Shown: positions 53,865 through 63,288 of the stretch, piece by piece
How positions within the stretch are numbered: position 1 is the stretch's first letter
How the letters are laid out: each line of letters starts with the position of its first letter
From: Fischerella sp. JS2
GTDB lineage: Bacteria > Cyanobacteriota > Cyanobacteriia > Cyanobacteriales > Nostocaceae
DNA length: 64,000 nucleotides
Assembly (NCBI RefSeq): GCF_032393985.1
Contig: NZ_CP135918.1
Location: 4,030,001 to 4,094,000 of the forward strand
Direction of reading: 5' to 3'
Translations under genes and position numbers: made by a program
The notes under the pieces: model-generated
Database searches by the model: none
What the model saw: only the letters and a program-made list of their open reading frames with translations
What the model was told of the DNA's origin: nothing

Positions 53865-55178
53865 ATGCTAATGTCTGCCAGTTCTGAATTTATTGCTCTG
53901 TGCCGAGAGCAAATGGCGTTACTAGTTCAAGGACTAGGAGCGTCATTAAGTGTTGTATATTTAACACAAGAATTGGTAGAGGCTCCAACCAATGAAGCGA
54001 AATTGATTCCATTAGTAGTTTATCCAGAAGCAGTTGGAGGTCAAAGTACAAATGCTCTGGCATTACCAACACTGAATCAAAAGTTATTGACGTCAGCAAA
54101 AGATTTTCCTGTCCCATCAAATAGTTCTAAGACAGAAAATAGAACATCAGAGGATTCACCAGAAGAATCTCTTTTAAGCGGCGACAAAATCGTTTTACCT
54201 CTGGTTTATGAAGATGTCATGATGGGGCTACTAGTGACAGCTAGAGAAGATAGGGCATGGAATGAACAGGAGCGGAGTCGTATAGAAAGTATAGCCCGAA
54301 CACTGGCAATAGCCTGTATTTTAGACCAGCGGCGCACATGGTTAGAGGTACAGTTGCATCAACAACAAATTCTGCAAGAGAAACAGCAGGATTTACTAGA
54401 TAATCTGTTGCATCAATTTCGTAATCCTCTGACAGCATTGCGAACCTTTGGTAAGCTGCTTTTGAAGCGACTGCGGTCGGGAGACCCTAACCGAGAAGTA
54501 GCAGAAAGCATTGTGCGGGAAAGCGATCGCCTGCAAGAATTGTTGAAGAAATTTGATGAAGTGATTGATTTGGGGGTAGAGAATTTAGCACCTTTAAAAC
54601 TACCAGAACAAGAAGAAATATTTGTAGAAGCAACTGTAGAAAAAGAAGACAAACCGCCATTATTGCTACCAGGAACAGGAGAGAAAGAAGCAGATTGCTA
54701 TCTTGCTGATATATTGCAACCCTTGTTAATTTCAGCGCAAGCAATAGCACAAGAACGCAACCTGCAACTGATTGCAAATATTCCGTCTAATTTACCCTTA
54801 GTACGCGCTAACTGTAAGGCATTAACAGAAGTGTTTAGCAACATCATCGATAATGCTTTGAAATATACTCCTGCGGGTGGCAAGGTATTGATAGAAGCGG
54901 GAAAACAAAAAGACAATCTTCAAGGAGTTGCGATCACAGATACAGGTCCCGGTATCCCACCGCAAGATTTGGAACATTTAGGTGAACGTCATTACCGGGG
55001 TGTACAAGCTCAAACTGAAATTCCTGGTACAGGTTTAGGGATAGCTATTGCTAAACAACTTATAGAGCAAATGCAGGGAGAAATTGAAGTAAAAAGTCCT
55101 GCTTTAAATTCAGCTATTACATCACCTCAAACACCAGGAACTACTTTTATTGTGTGGTTGCCGATTGCTAATGGTTAG
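53865..55178 (+). CDS. GAF-domain sensor histidine kinase, Hik2/CSK-like
   Basis: A 437-residue soluble kinase. Residues about 5-165 form a GAF-like sensor with an early Cys (FIALCREQM). The H-box HQFRNPLTALRTFGKLLLKR lies near 185, followed by NIIDNALKYTPAGG (N-box), DTGPGIPPQD and GTGLGIAIAKQL. Overall order and H-box resemble cyanobacterial Hik2 and the plastid sensor kinase CSK, which sense plastoquinone redox state. The start could be the second ATG two codons on. A cognate regulator is not adjacent. Confidence 0.8.
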   Translation: MLMSASSEFIALCREQMALLVQGLGASLSVVYLTQELVEAPTNEAKLIPLVVYPEAVGGQSTNALALPTLNQKLLTSAKDFPVPSNSSKTENRTSEDSPEESLLSGDKIVLPLVYEDVMMGLLVTAREDRAWNEQERSRIESIARTLAIACILDQRRTWLEVQLHQQQILQEKQQDLLDNLLHQFRNPLTALRTFGKLLLKRLRSGDPNREVAESIVRESDRLQELLKKFDEVIDLGVENLAPLKLPEQEEIFVEATVEKEDKPPLLLPGTGEKEADCYLADILQPLLISAQAIAQERNLQLIANIPSNLPLVRANCKALTEVFSNIIDNALKYTPAGGKVLIEAGKQKDNLQGVAITDTGPGIPPQDLEHLGERHYRGVQAQTEIPGTGLGIAIAKQLIEQMQGEIEVKSPALNSAITSPQTPGTTFIVWLPIANG

Positions 55179-55243
55179 TGGTTAGTGGTTAGTAGATAGT
55201 AGTTAGTAGTAAACAACCAACAACTAACAACTAACAACTAACA
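55175..55243. repeat. STRR (GGTTAGTGGTTAGTAG and AACAACTAACAACTAAC)
   Basis: The two repeat types face each other and can form a long imperfect hairpin between the convergent kinase and SLH genes. Confidence 0.85.
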
Positions 55244-55247
55244 ATAT

Positions 55248-56495
55248 CTATCTGAGTGAAACTTGGAAGTTTTGACCAATGGTCATTTGCAGGTCAGTGT
55301 CTGGGTCAATGGCTATGAGATCAATACTATTCCTACCGAAGAATAGACCAATTAAAGCACCGATACCAGCGCCACCCAACACCTCTTCTGTAGCAATGGC
55401 GCGATCGCCTGTAACCGCAGATACGGCAGCTGCTGCACCTGCACCTAAAACAGTATTCTTTAAAATAGCACCAGTACTAATACCTTTTTTGACAGTTTCG
55501 GTTTTGGTAATTACTTCAGAAGCAGCGTTGATTTGGTACTCCTGACCATTAGTCAAAATTAATCTTTCTGCCACGAATTGAGAACCGCCTTTAGCTGGTT
55601 TAAGTTGACCAACAACTTGACTGTTAGCAGGAATGACTACTGTTCCTGCATCTGTAACGACATTTTGCGAAACAGTCAGTGTTAAAGGCGCTGTTTCATC
55701 CTTGGTGACGAGAATTTTTTCTGCTTTATCGTACTTCACAGGAATAACAGTTCCTTGGGGAATAGTCACAGCTACAGGTGGATTTTGTGGAGTCTGTTGG
55801 TTGGCAGCGACAATGTATGGGGAATTAATTGCTGCAACTTGACCAGTACTAACCAAAGCTTGATAGATAAAAGCTGCAACTTGGGCGCGTGTGGCAGTAT
55901 CTTGTGGTTCTAGGAATCTCAGACTTGGATAGTTGACGACTATCTGCTTTTGAGTCGCAGCAGCTATAGGTGTGCGGGCATAACTAGAGATGCTATTAGC
56001 ATCACTGTAAAATTGTAGGGTACTGTCTACATTACCGCTAGCAGTATAGTCAAGACCGTTGGCGAGAGAAACTAAAACTTGCTCACGAGGAATATTTTGA
56101 CCAGGCTCGAATCGATTTCCAGGATATCCTGACAAAAAGCCAGTAGTATATGCTTGTTGAATAGCACTGTATGCCCAATAGTTTCTGGAAACATCAACAA
56201 AATTTACAGCCTGTCGTTCTGATGATTTTTGAAAAGCTTTATTGAGCATGGCAGCAAATTGAGCGCGGGTAACTGGTTCTTCTGGACGGAAGCTACCATC
56301 AGGAAAGCCAGCGATGACACCCCTTTGTGCTAATTCTTGAATAAATTGTCCTGCCCAATAGTTAGAAGAAACATCAGAAAAACTAGTTTGAGCGAAAGAT
56401 GGTGCAGCTGTCACTAAAGGCGCGATCGCACCTGCTGTAATACCTAATGCCATGAAAGCAGCACATCCCGATTGCCAACGGAATTGAGTAAACAT
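55248..56495 (-). CDS. SLH-domain secreted protein
   Basis: A 415-residue protein. A signal peptide (cleavage near SFAQT) is followed by three S-layer-homology repeats (FSDVSSNYWAGQFIQELAQR, FVDVSRNYWAYSAIQ and a degenerate third with QFYSDANSISSYARTPI), about residues 38-220. A linker leads to a C-terminal beta-rich domain with TIPQGTVIPVKYDKAEKILV, then a Gly/Ala-rich hydrophobic patch (LGAGAAAAVSAV and GGAGIGALIGLFFG). That C-terminal domain is shared with the next gene. It probably sits at the outer envelope. Confidence 0.88.
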   Translation of the reverse strand: MFTQFRWQSGCAAFMALGITAGAIAPLVTAAPSFAQTSFSDVSSNYWAGQFIQELAQRGVIAGFPDGSFRPEEPVTRAQFAAMLNKAFQKSSERQAVNFVDVSRNYWAYSAIQQAYTTGFLSGYPGNRFEPGQNIPREQVLVSLANGLDYTASGNVDSTLQFYSDANSISSYARTPIAAATQKQIVVNYPSLRFLEPQDTATRAQVAAFIYQALVSTGQVAAINSPYIVAANQQTPQNPPVAVTIPQGTVIPVKYDKAEKILVTKDETAPLTLTVSQNVVTDAGTVVIPANSQVVGQLKPAKGGSQFVAERLILTNGQEYQINAASEVITKTETVKKGISTGAILKNTVLGAGAAAAVSAVTGDRAIATEEVLGGAGIGALIGLFFGRNSIDLIAIDPDTDLQMTIGQNFQVSLR

Positions 56496-57078
56496 TTATT
56501 TTCCTCTCTAAATTTTTGTTTTTTCTATTACTTAATAAGATTATTTTCTGTAACAAAATGTTCCTAAAATACTCAATTTTGTAATAGAAAAAAGATGTTT
56601 TTTTAGTCAAAATGCTATTACTTGGCTAGGATTTATTCAGCCAAATTATCATTTTTACCTTTAGTTTTTATTGACGCAAACTTACCAAAAGAGTTTCGGT
56701 CAAATCCAAAAAAAAACCGTATGTATGCAAAACAGCAGTATTTAAAGGCTCATAATCTGTTTCAGTGTTAGCTAGTATATAGGTTTTGCATGCTCAGGAC
56801 GGTGGAGTTAGGTTTTATCTGACTTTATGCTCTCTCGCCAGTTAATTCATCATGGACAAAGAACCTCTGTCATGTATAAAATCAGTTATTTTGTCATTAA
56901 GGATTCCTATATTCCGAATATAAAATCTCCAACTAGTCATACTGTGCGCATAATCTAACCAATATAATTTAATGCTTCTTCTTCATAAATTAGAGAGGGG
57001 TTTCCATAAAGGAAACCCCTCAAAGTATGGTCATCAGTTTTTAGAATGATGAAAGTCACAATTTAATTTCTGTTCGTC
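56496..57078. other. Spacer upstream of the SLH gene
   Basis: AT-rich. The only clear element is the terminator at 56995-57021; otherwise I see nothing. Confidence 0.5.
56995..57021 (-). terminator. Terminator-like hairpin after the SLH-paralogue gene
   Basis: GAGGGGTTTCC and GGAAACCCCTC pair perfectly around ATAAA, about 60 bp past the stop codon of the minus-strand gene at 57079. Confidence 0.75.
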
Positions 57079-57765
57079 TTAGAAGCGGGATACTACCAAA
57101 TTGGAGTTGAGAGTGACATCTAAATCTTGTTGTGGGTTAATGACAACAACTTCTACTTCTCTTTTGCGTAGTAAAGTGCTTGCTAAAGCACCGACAGCAC
57201 CACCAGCTACTGGTTCTAGGACTTCAACTTTTTTGTTACCTGTAAGCAGAGAAATAACAGTAGCAGCACCTGCACCTAGGGCTGCATCTGTTAATACTGT
57301 GCTAGTCTTGGCTCCTTTCTTGATTGTTTCCTTTCTAGTAACTACCCGAGAAGTTGCATCGATAGGTTGTCTTCTACCATCGCTAAAAACTAATTCTTCT
57401 GCTACAAACTGAGAACCTTTTACACCATTTATAGTTCTTGGTTGTAATTGTCCTTCAATTTTAGTTCCCGCAGGAATTAAAATATTTCGATTTCCGTCTA
57501 CAACGTTCTGTGCAACTTTTAAGGTTACAGATGTGGTTTCGTCAGGAGTAACAACAATTCTATCTTTATCGAAAGTAACAGGAATTGTGACTCCAGGAGG
57601 AATAGAAACTGTCCTTGATTGACTGATTGGTTGATTTGGTCTGGTAAAAATTGCTGGTTGTTGTGCAGTTGCAACAGGACCAAATAAAGGCACTATGGCG
57701 CTGGTTGACATTACCATTGCCATAAATGCTGTTGTTCTAGATTTCCAATGAAGCAAGCGATTCAT
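57079..57765 (-). CDS. Secreted protein sharing the SLH protein's C-terminal domain
   Basis: A 228-residue protein with a signal peptide (cleavage near VATAQQ) and no SLH repeats. Residues about 45-228 are similar to the C-terminus of its downstream neighbour: SIPPGVTIPVTFDKDRIVV, QFVAEELVFSDGRR, KKGAKTSTVLTDAALGAGAA and LDVTLNSNLVVSRF. The two genes probably derive from a duplication with gain or loss of the SLH part. The function of the shared domain is unknown. Confidence 0.8.
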   Translation of the reverse strand: MNRLLHWKSRTTAFMAMVMSTSAIVPLFGPVATAQQPAIFTRPNQPISQSRTVSIPPGVTIPVTFDKDRIVVTPDETTSVTLKVAQNVVDGNRNILIPAGTKIEGQLQPRTINGVKGSQFVAEELVFSDGRRQPIDATSRVVTRKETIKKGAKTSTVLTDAALGAGAATVISLLTGNKKVEVLEPVAGGAVGALASTLLRKREVEVVVINPQQDLDVTLNSNLVVSRF

Positions 57766-58175
57766 AAATAGTCCTTCTTTAGCCTTAGTAAATTAAATGA
57801 CGTGATATTACTGAATATTGTTTCTGAGTTATGTTCAACCTGTCTATCGGTGTATACCAATGGTAGAAGTTTGATGCTGAAAGTAAGGTTATGTAGATTT
57901 ATTCCACATCATTATTATGTAGTTTAGCTACTTTCAATAGTAGTAGTGATTAACAGCTTATGTTACCTATGATGCAAAACTACATGATTTTGTTCCTGAA
58001 GACTTTTAACTTAGTGATATGTGATTAGAATAGATTATAAATAAACTTCAAAAATCAAGTATTTCCGTAGCAAACTAATATTTGGATTGATGAAAAGATT
58101 AGTTTTATTAACTAAAAAAATAATATTGTCAAGCCCAGATAACTGACTTTTTGAAGAAGTTGGTGGTCTTGTCTC
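57766..58175. other. AT-rich spacer
   Basis: No gene, hairpin repeat or STRR is recognised. Confidence 0.5.
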
Positions 58176-58802
58176 TCATGCATGATTTAGGAAGACTATA
58201 GCTGCTTTTAAATATTCTTCGAGTGTATTAATATCTAACAAAACTGTTGGATCGTCAAAATCTACTTTACAAATTAATGAGTAAAACTCTTTAATAAGTT
58301 GACGTAAACCTAAAGTTGCTTCGCGTATATTTTCCAAGTTTGGTCGTATCTCCTTGGCAAATAACAATGGATGACCGATTTTACTTTTATATATAGGTGC
58401 AGTGATTAAGGCTGAATTATATTTGTGTGCTTGTAAAAGTTGCTGATAAATTTGTAATTTTCTGGGTTGATCAACAGCAGAAATTGCTAATATCTCAGCA
58501 TTAGTTGGAATATTTTGTAATCCTGCGAGAATAGAAGTTGTTTTCCCAGCACTTGCATCAGGATTAATTACAACCAAACTCCCAGCAGGACAGTCACTTC
58601 CTCTGTGGTGATTGTGTGAACCTAACACTACCACAGGTGTAAAACCAGCTATTAACCACTGTTCTAGCTGGTAGGTTAATAATGTCTTACCTTCACACCA
58701 AGGTAGTGTGGTTTTACAAGTACCCATGCGGGTGGAACTACCCGCAGCAAGGATAATTACAAATTGTTGGTTATGAACGTCTGCGTTGACGACCAGGGCC
58801 AA
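58176..58802 (-). CDS. MocA-like nucleotidyltransferase (molybdopterin cytidylyltransferase family)
   Basis: A 208-residue NTP-transferase. IILAAGSSTRMGTCKTTLPW is the nucleotide loop, followed by VVLGSHNHHRGSD, AISAVDQP with the metal-binding Asp, and APIYKSKIGHPLLF. MocA-type enzymes attach CMP to the molybdenum cofactor for xanthine dehydrogenase-like enzymes. The start is TTG with GGAGAG 4 bases upstream; a TAA just before rules out an earlier one. It overlaps the end of the upstream gene by 32 bp. Confidence 0.82.
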   Translation of the reverse strand: MALVVNADVHNQQFVIILAAGSSTRMGTCKTTLPWCEGKTLLTYQLEQWLIAGFTPVVVLGSHNHHRGSDCPAGSLVVINPDASAGKTTSILAGLQNIPTNAEILAISAVDQPRKLQIYQQLLQAHKYNSALITAPIYKSKIGHPLLFAKEIRPNLENIREATLGLRQLIKEFYSLICKVDFDDPTVLLDINTLEEYLKAAIVFLNHA

Positions 58803-59391
58803 TTATCTCTCCGTTAGGGGTGATGATCACTCCGTTTGGGGTAATGATATTACCTCCAGGGGTAGCAATGGAACCATCTGGAAAGGTGGTAAAGCCAACA
58901 TTACTATTGATGCTACCACTAGGGGTAATTACACGTTTGCCATCATTGGTAATAATCAAACCACCAGAGGTAATAGTCGGGCCACCAGGGACACTAAAGG
59001 AACCATCAGGATTAATAATATAATCGGCTTTGGTGTTGACGCCACCAACAGGGGTAAGGATACGCTGGCGATCGCTTGTGATAATTACACCACTGGGGGT
59101 GATAATCGTGCCAAAGGAATTAGTTAAGGAACCATCTGGATTGATAATAAAACCCGTACTGCTTGTGACACTACCAGCAGGGGTGATCACTCGTTCACCA
59201 TCTGAGGTAATTTTTATATTGTTGGGTTGGACAATATTGATAATATTTCCACTGGGAGTAATGTAAGTACGGGAATTTGATTGAGTTTGGGAAAAAGCTG
59301 GGGAAGATATTAAAAAATTAATTCCGAAACATCCTATCAAGCTAATTGCTATATTCAATATGTGTGTTTGAAAAATTTGTTTTTTCAACAT
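58771..59391 (-). CDS. Secreted beta-repeat protein of unknown function
   Basis: A 206-residue protein with a signal peptide (cleavage near PAFSQ). The mature part is built of about three imperfect repeats of roughly 44 residues with the pattern ITSDGxRVITPxGSV, xGFIINPDGS and GxIITPSGVI (examples: KITSDGERVITPAGSV, IITSDRQRILTPVGGV). It ends basic (GPGRQRRRS). It looks like a regular beta-solenoid or beta-prism, and I do not know a family. It is wedged between xdhC and the mocA-like gene with translational overlap. Confidence 0.8.
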   Translation of the reverse strand: MLKKQIFQTHILNIAISLIGCFGINFLISSPAFSQTQSNSRTYITPSGNIINIVQPNNIKITSDGERVITPAGSVTSSTGFIINPDGSLTNSFGTIITPSGVIITSDRQRILTPVGGVNTKADYIINPDGSFSVPGGPTITSGGLIITNDGKRVITPSGSINSNVGFTTFPDGSIATPGGNIITPNGVIITPNGEIIGPGRQRRRS

Positions 59392-59520
59392 ACAAATCGC
59401 ATTTCATCTTTTTATTTAAGCTACAGATAACAATGCGATCGCGCTTCCATCTCTAAGAATATTTTTATAGTATACACTTCGTAAATTTCACAAATTCTGC
59501 GAAATTCGCTATTCGCTTAT

Positions 59521-60547
59521 TTAGTGAGATACTTCATGATTCCCTAACTTCTTGACTATTGACAATTGACCATTGACTATTGACAGTGACAATCCACTTC
59601 CACCACGTCGCACTTTGATTAATTCTGCACAGATACTCACAGCTATTTCCTCTGGTGTAAAAGCACCGATATCTAAGCCTATAGGCGCATATATCTGCTG
59701 TAACAATTTTTCCGAATAGCCCTCAGTTTGTAAGATTTTGTACACAGTATGGACTCGTTTTTCACTGCCAATCATACCGATATATTTAGGTTGGTAATTC
59801 AATATCAACCTTAAAGCTGTTAAATCTTGTACATAACTCCTAGTGACTAAAGCAACATATAAATCAGATACATTATTTAAAATTTCTTGAATAGCAATAA
59901 TTGGTTTAGCAAGTACAATTGCAGCTTCTGGAAATCGCTGATTTGTCGCAAAATCTGGACGATCATCTTGGACAATTACCTGAAAACCCGCTATTTTTGC
60001 AATTTGCGACAAAGGAATAGCTATATGTCCTGCACCACTAATTAATAGCTTTGGTGGTGGTGATAAAAGTTCTATGAAAGCTTGATCTCGTAGTATTAGT
60101 GGTGAATTTAGGGTTTGTGTTGTTGTCAGATATGGTTTTTGATCTGGAGTAAAGGGCGTAATTAAGACTGCTGTTTGCTCTAATGTTAATTTTTTTAAAA
60201 TTTGCTTGACTAATTCAAGAGCTTGATAACCCGACCATAGTTCCAACCATACCAGCATTGTGCCACCACAAACACCCTGAGTTTGTGAATGTGATGCACC
60301 AGATAAATCTATTTCTACAAACTGCTTTTCGCCTGTCTGTAATACTTGCAATGCTTGCTGATAAACTTTAGCTTCACCAGCACCTCCGCCGATTGTATCA
60401 AAGGTCTTACCATCGCTACTGATGAGCATCTTAGCACCAATTTCTCTGGGAACAGAACCCTTTGTTTTAACGACAGTAGCTAAGACGACGGAATTTTTTT
60501 GTAAGGTTTGAGCAAGTACTTGATAGAAGTGGATATATTTACCCCAT
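59521..60547 (-). CDS. xdhC: XdhC family protein, with apparent frameshift at the start
   Basis: XdhC proteins bind molybdenum cofactor and load it into xanthine dehydrogenase-like enzymes. The part from MLISSDGKTFDTIGGGAGEA (60429) is intact: CGGTMLVWLE, ISGAGHIAIPLSQIAKIAGF (Rossmann) and IGSEKRVHTVYKIL. The same frame continues upstream as HFYQVLAQTLQK and VVLATVVKTKGSVPREIGAK, clearly the native N-terminus, but has no start codon. ATG 60545-60547 would supply one if the GGGG at 60541-60544 were GGG. A one-base insertion or sequence error is likely; otherwise translation starts at 60429. Confidence 0.8.
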
Positions 60548-60948
60548 TAATTATACAGTTATCAGTTATCAGTTATCAGGTAATTCGCTATGTGTTTACT
60601 GTTCACTGACTTAATAAAATCACCCGATTGGGTGACTCCCTTGGATGAAGGCGATCGCTGTCTAAATTTAGACAATATAGATGAGTGGGAAACTTGAGAG
60701 CGAAGTTTTCCCAGTGTAACGCAAAGTTTTCATCAATGCGTGAGTTGATCCGGAAGCCTGTTTTTAGAGTTTGTAGTTAAATGTGTACCTAAAGAAGAGA
60801 GATAAAGCAAAAGCGATATCTCAAATCCAAAAAAAATTTGCAAGAATTTTGCATAAAACTCAAGAACCAAACTGTATACATATATAGGAAAAGGTTCAAA
60901 AAGCCAACTCAACCAATATACAAATTTTAAATTTTCAGGAAAACAATT
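60548..60948. other. Spacer with small hairpins
   Basis: CAGTTATCAGTTATCAG repeat (60556-60580), TCACCCGATTGGGTGA (60619-60634) and GGGAAACTT/AAGTTTTCCC (60688-60712) hairpins. No gene. Confidence 0.55.
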
Positions 60949-61236
60949 ATGACTAGCTTTACTCAAATCCAAACAAGACGCGACTTATTATCTCCTATGC
61001 GTGAATGGTTAGAATCTATTAATGTTCATAACGCTAAACTAGCCCATTTTCTATGTAAACTTATTCCTGCTCAATGTCCTTTTGAACGTGATGTTGTAGT
61101 ATTTGGCCAGAAACTTTTCCACATTCCACCAATGTGTAAACTCAATCCTCTTTATGAAGAAGTTGTTGGTCTACGTTTCAAAGCTCTTTGCTATCTTGCA
61201 GATGAATGTGGTGAAGATATTACAGCCTATTGCTAA
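60949..61236 (+). CDS. Mo-dependent nitrogenase C-terminal-domain protein
   Basis: A 95-residue protein, the whole of which matches the free-standing Mo-nitrogenase C-terminal domain family of cyanobacteria: MREWLESINVHNAKLAHFLC, LIPAQCPFERDVVVFGQKLF and LRFKALCYLADECGEDITAY. Five Cys (two pairs in conserved positions) might bind metal. Despite the name there is no nifDK sequence here, and a nitrogen-fixation role is only an inference. A FAGGAAAA-like AGGAAAACA lies before the ATG. Confidence 0.85.
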   Translation: MTSFTQIQTRRDLLSPMREWLESINVHNAKLAHFLCKLIPAQCPFERDVVVFGQKLFHIPPMCKLNPLYEEVVGLRFKALCYLADECGEDITAYC

Positions 61237-61977
61237 TTATTCATGGTTAAGAGTAATGACAGCATGACTGTTCTGGCACTTAACTTGATTTAATTAAAAC
61301 TCTTCACCATTAGCTTTGGCAATTTATTTATGACAATCACGTTCCCAATAAAATCCAGAGGCTTTTGTCAGTAAAAAACGCTAAATTAGTTTGGGCAAAA
61401 CCTCTGGATAAAATAAAAATTTGATTGGTATTTTCATTAGTAACAAAGTTGCAATTTTAGAGAATTTTCCATCGCGATCGCTTCATACCTAATTCTGCGT
61501 TGGATTCATCAACATCATTGAAAAGTGAGCAGTGATAGATAACTGGTAACTGATAACTGATCACTGTAGAAAGTGGATTTTCGCCCTGTACCTGCATACT
61601 TATCGCGGTTAATATTATCATCCTCCCGGCAATACAAGAGGCAGCAACGTTTGAATTGCCATCCTGTCGTCTACAATTGCTTGGGTTTGAATCCCCATAC
61701 TCTTGTTTCTTCTGCCATCTGAGTTGAAAGTAACCTCACAAGAACAGCCCCTTCACCCCTAATCCCCACTCCCTTAGGGGAGTGGGACCCCCGAGTTCCC
61801 CAGGACCCCCCTTCCCCTTTCCGCGAGTTCACCAGAGGGGTGTCCGATAGGATGGGGTGAAATTTTTTCATTGGGACTGTCCTGTGCCTTCTTCCAGGCT
61901 ATCTAGTTCTTTTGCTACAGGATGTTTTAAAATAGTAGTTATTTTTTAATGTAACTTTTAGCACTAAATAACCGAAA
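61237..61977. repeat. Long spacer with composite hairpin repeat, copy 4
   Basis: A long-loop stem CCAGAGG/CCTCTGG at 61355-61407 and, at 61729-61861, CCTCACAAGAACAGCCCC followed by ACTCCCTTAGGGGAGTGGG, CCCCCGAGTTCCCC and GTGTCCGATAGGATGGGGTG. The latter is the reverse-oriented relative of 31624-31775. A repeat-derived minus-strand frame at 61671 is not called. Confidence 0.7.
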
Positions 61978-62952
61978 ATGAAAGTTGTTGCAGATACTAC
62001 TGATTTTCCCTCACATACGCAAGAACAGACACCAGTGGTTCTCACTTCTGAACTACGAAAAGTTTACCGGACTGGTTTCTTTTTGAATCAAAAAGTCGTA
62101 TCTCTCAAAAGCTGCTCTTTAACTGTTTACAAAGGAGAAACCTTTGGGCTACTGGGACAAAATGGTGCTGGTAAAACCACGCTATTAAAACTGTTACTAG
62201 GTATTATCCGTCCCACCTCTGGACGAGGATTACTTTTAGGTAAACCATTGGGTGATCGCACAGTCAAAGAACGTATTGGTTATTTACCAGAAAATCCCTA
62301 TTTTTATGACTATCTTACGGGTTGGGAATTTATTCAGCTAGCAGCCGACTTATTCCAAATTCCTGCAAAGCTGCAACATCAACGCATTCCTCAATTGCTA
62401 GAATTAGTTGGTTTATCGCAAGCTGATGCTCGTTATAAGCAAATGCGTCGCTACTCCAAAGGTATGCTACAGCGTGTAGGTATGGCACAAGCGCTAATTA
62501 ACGATCCAGAAGTGGTGTTTTTAGATGAACCTATGTCTGGGTTAGATCCGGTAGGACGGTTACAAATGCGGGAAATCATTCTATCGCTGAAAGCCGCAGG
62601 CAAAACAATTTTTTTCAATAGTCATATTTTAAGTGAAGTAGAACAAATTTGTGATCGCATTGCTATTCTTGCTCAAGGTGAATTAATTTGTTCTGGTTCT
62701 CTCAATGAACTCTTGGGAACATACAACACATATCAGGTTAAAGGTCAAGGTGGTGATTGGGAAATTCTACAAAAGTGGGTTCCTAATCTAGAATTTGTAT
62801 CTAATGGTTATTGGCAAGGTGACTTGCAAGGTGATGCTTATGATTTTTTTGCAAGTCTGAATCTCATGGGTGGTCAAATGATTAGTATGAATTTGTCACG
62901 TTTATCTCTAGAAGAGTTTTTTATGCAACAGATGCAAAAGTATAAAAAATAA
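61978..62952 (+). CDS. ABC transporter ATP-binding protein
   Basis: A 324-residue ATPase of the CcmA/NatA type. Walker A is GQNGAGKTTLLKLLLG, the signature RYSKGMLQRVGMAQAL, Walker B VVFLDEPMSGLDP and the switch His FFNSHILSEVEQ. The C-terminal 80 residues form a substrate- or partner-specific extension. The expected membrane partner is not found in the next 350 bp, which contain STRR, so the permease may lie elsewhere. Confidence 0.94.
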   Translation: MKVVADTTDFPSHTQEQTPVVLTSELRKVYRTGFFLNQKVVSLKSCSLTVYKGETFGLLGQNGAGKTTLLKLLLGIIRPTSGRGLLLGKPLGDRTVKERIGYLPENPYFYDYLTGWEFIQLAADLFQIPAKLQHQRIPQLLELVGLSQADARYKQMRRYSKGMLQRVGMAQALINDPEVVFLDEPMSGLDPVGRLQMREIILSLKAAGKTIFFNSHILSEVEQICDRIAILAQGELICSGSLNELLGTYNTYQVKGQGGDWEILQKWVPNLEFVSNGYWQGDLQGDAYDFFASLNLMGGQMISMNLSRLSLEEFFMQQMQKYKK

Positions 62953-62984
62953 GGTCAATTGTCAGTCGTCAATCGTCGCTATAT

Positions 62985-63080
62985 CATAAATAAACTACTA
63001 ACTAATAGCAACTAATCATTAATTAATAAAACTAACCAGCAACTAATAACAACTAACAACTAACCAATAATAACTAACCA
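62985..63080. repeat. STRR (CAACTAATAACAACTAAC)
   Basis: Repeats of ACTAAC/AACAACTAACC-type heptamers. The remainder of the 62953-63288 spacer is AT-rich and empty. Confidence 0.85.
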
Positions 63081-63288
63081 CCAAGTAAATTGATTGTAAT
63101 TATTACCACATAATTTTCATAATTCTAGAGTTTTTTAAAAATCCGCTTGAAATTAGCTTCATTAAAAATTCAAATAGCACATACAATCTCTTTTCTGAAG
63201 AATACGGTTTTTTCGGAAAATAATATTATTGGGGAACTCGAATATTTAAGTATAGTCAACGATAAACTGATAAGACAGTGCTTTACTC

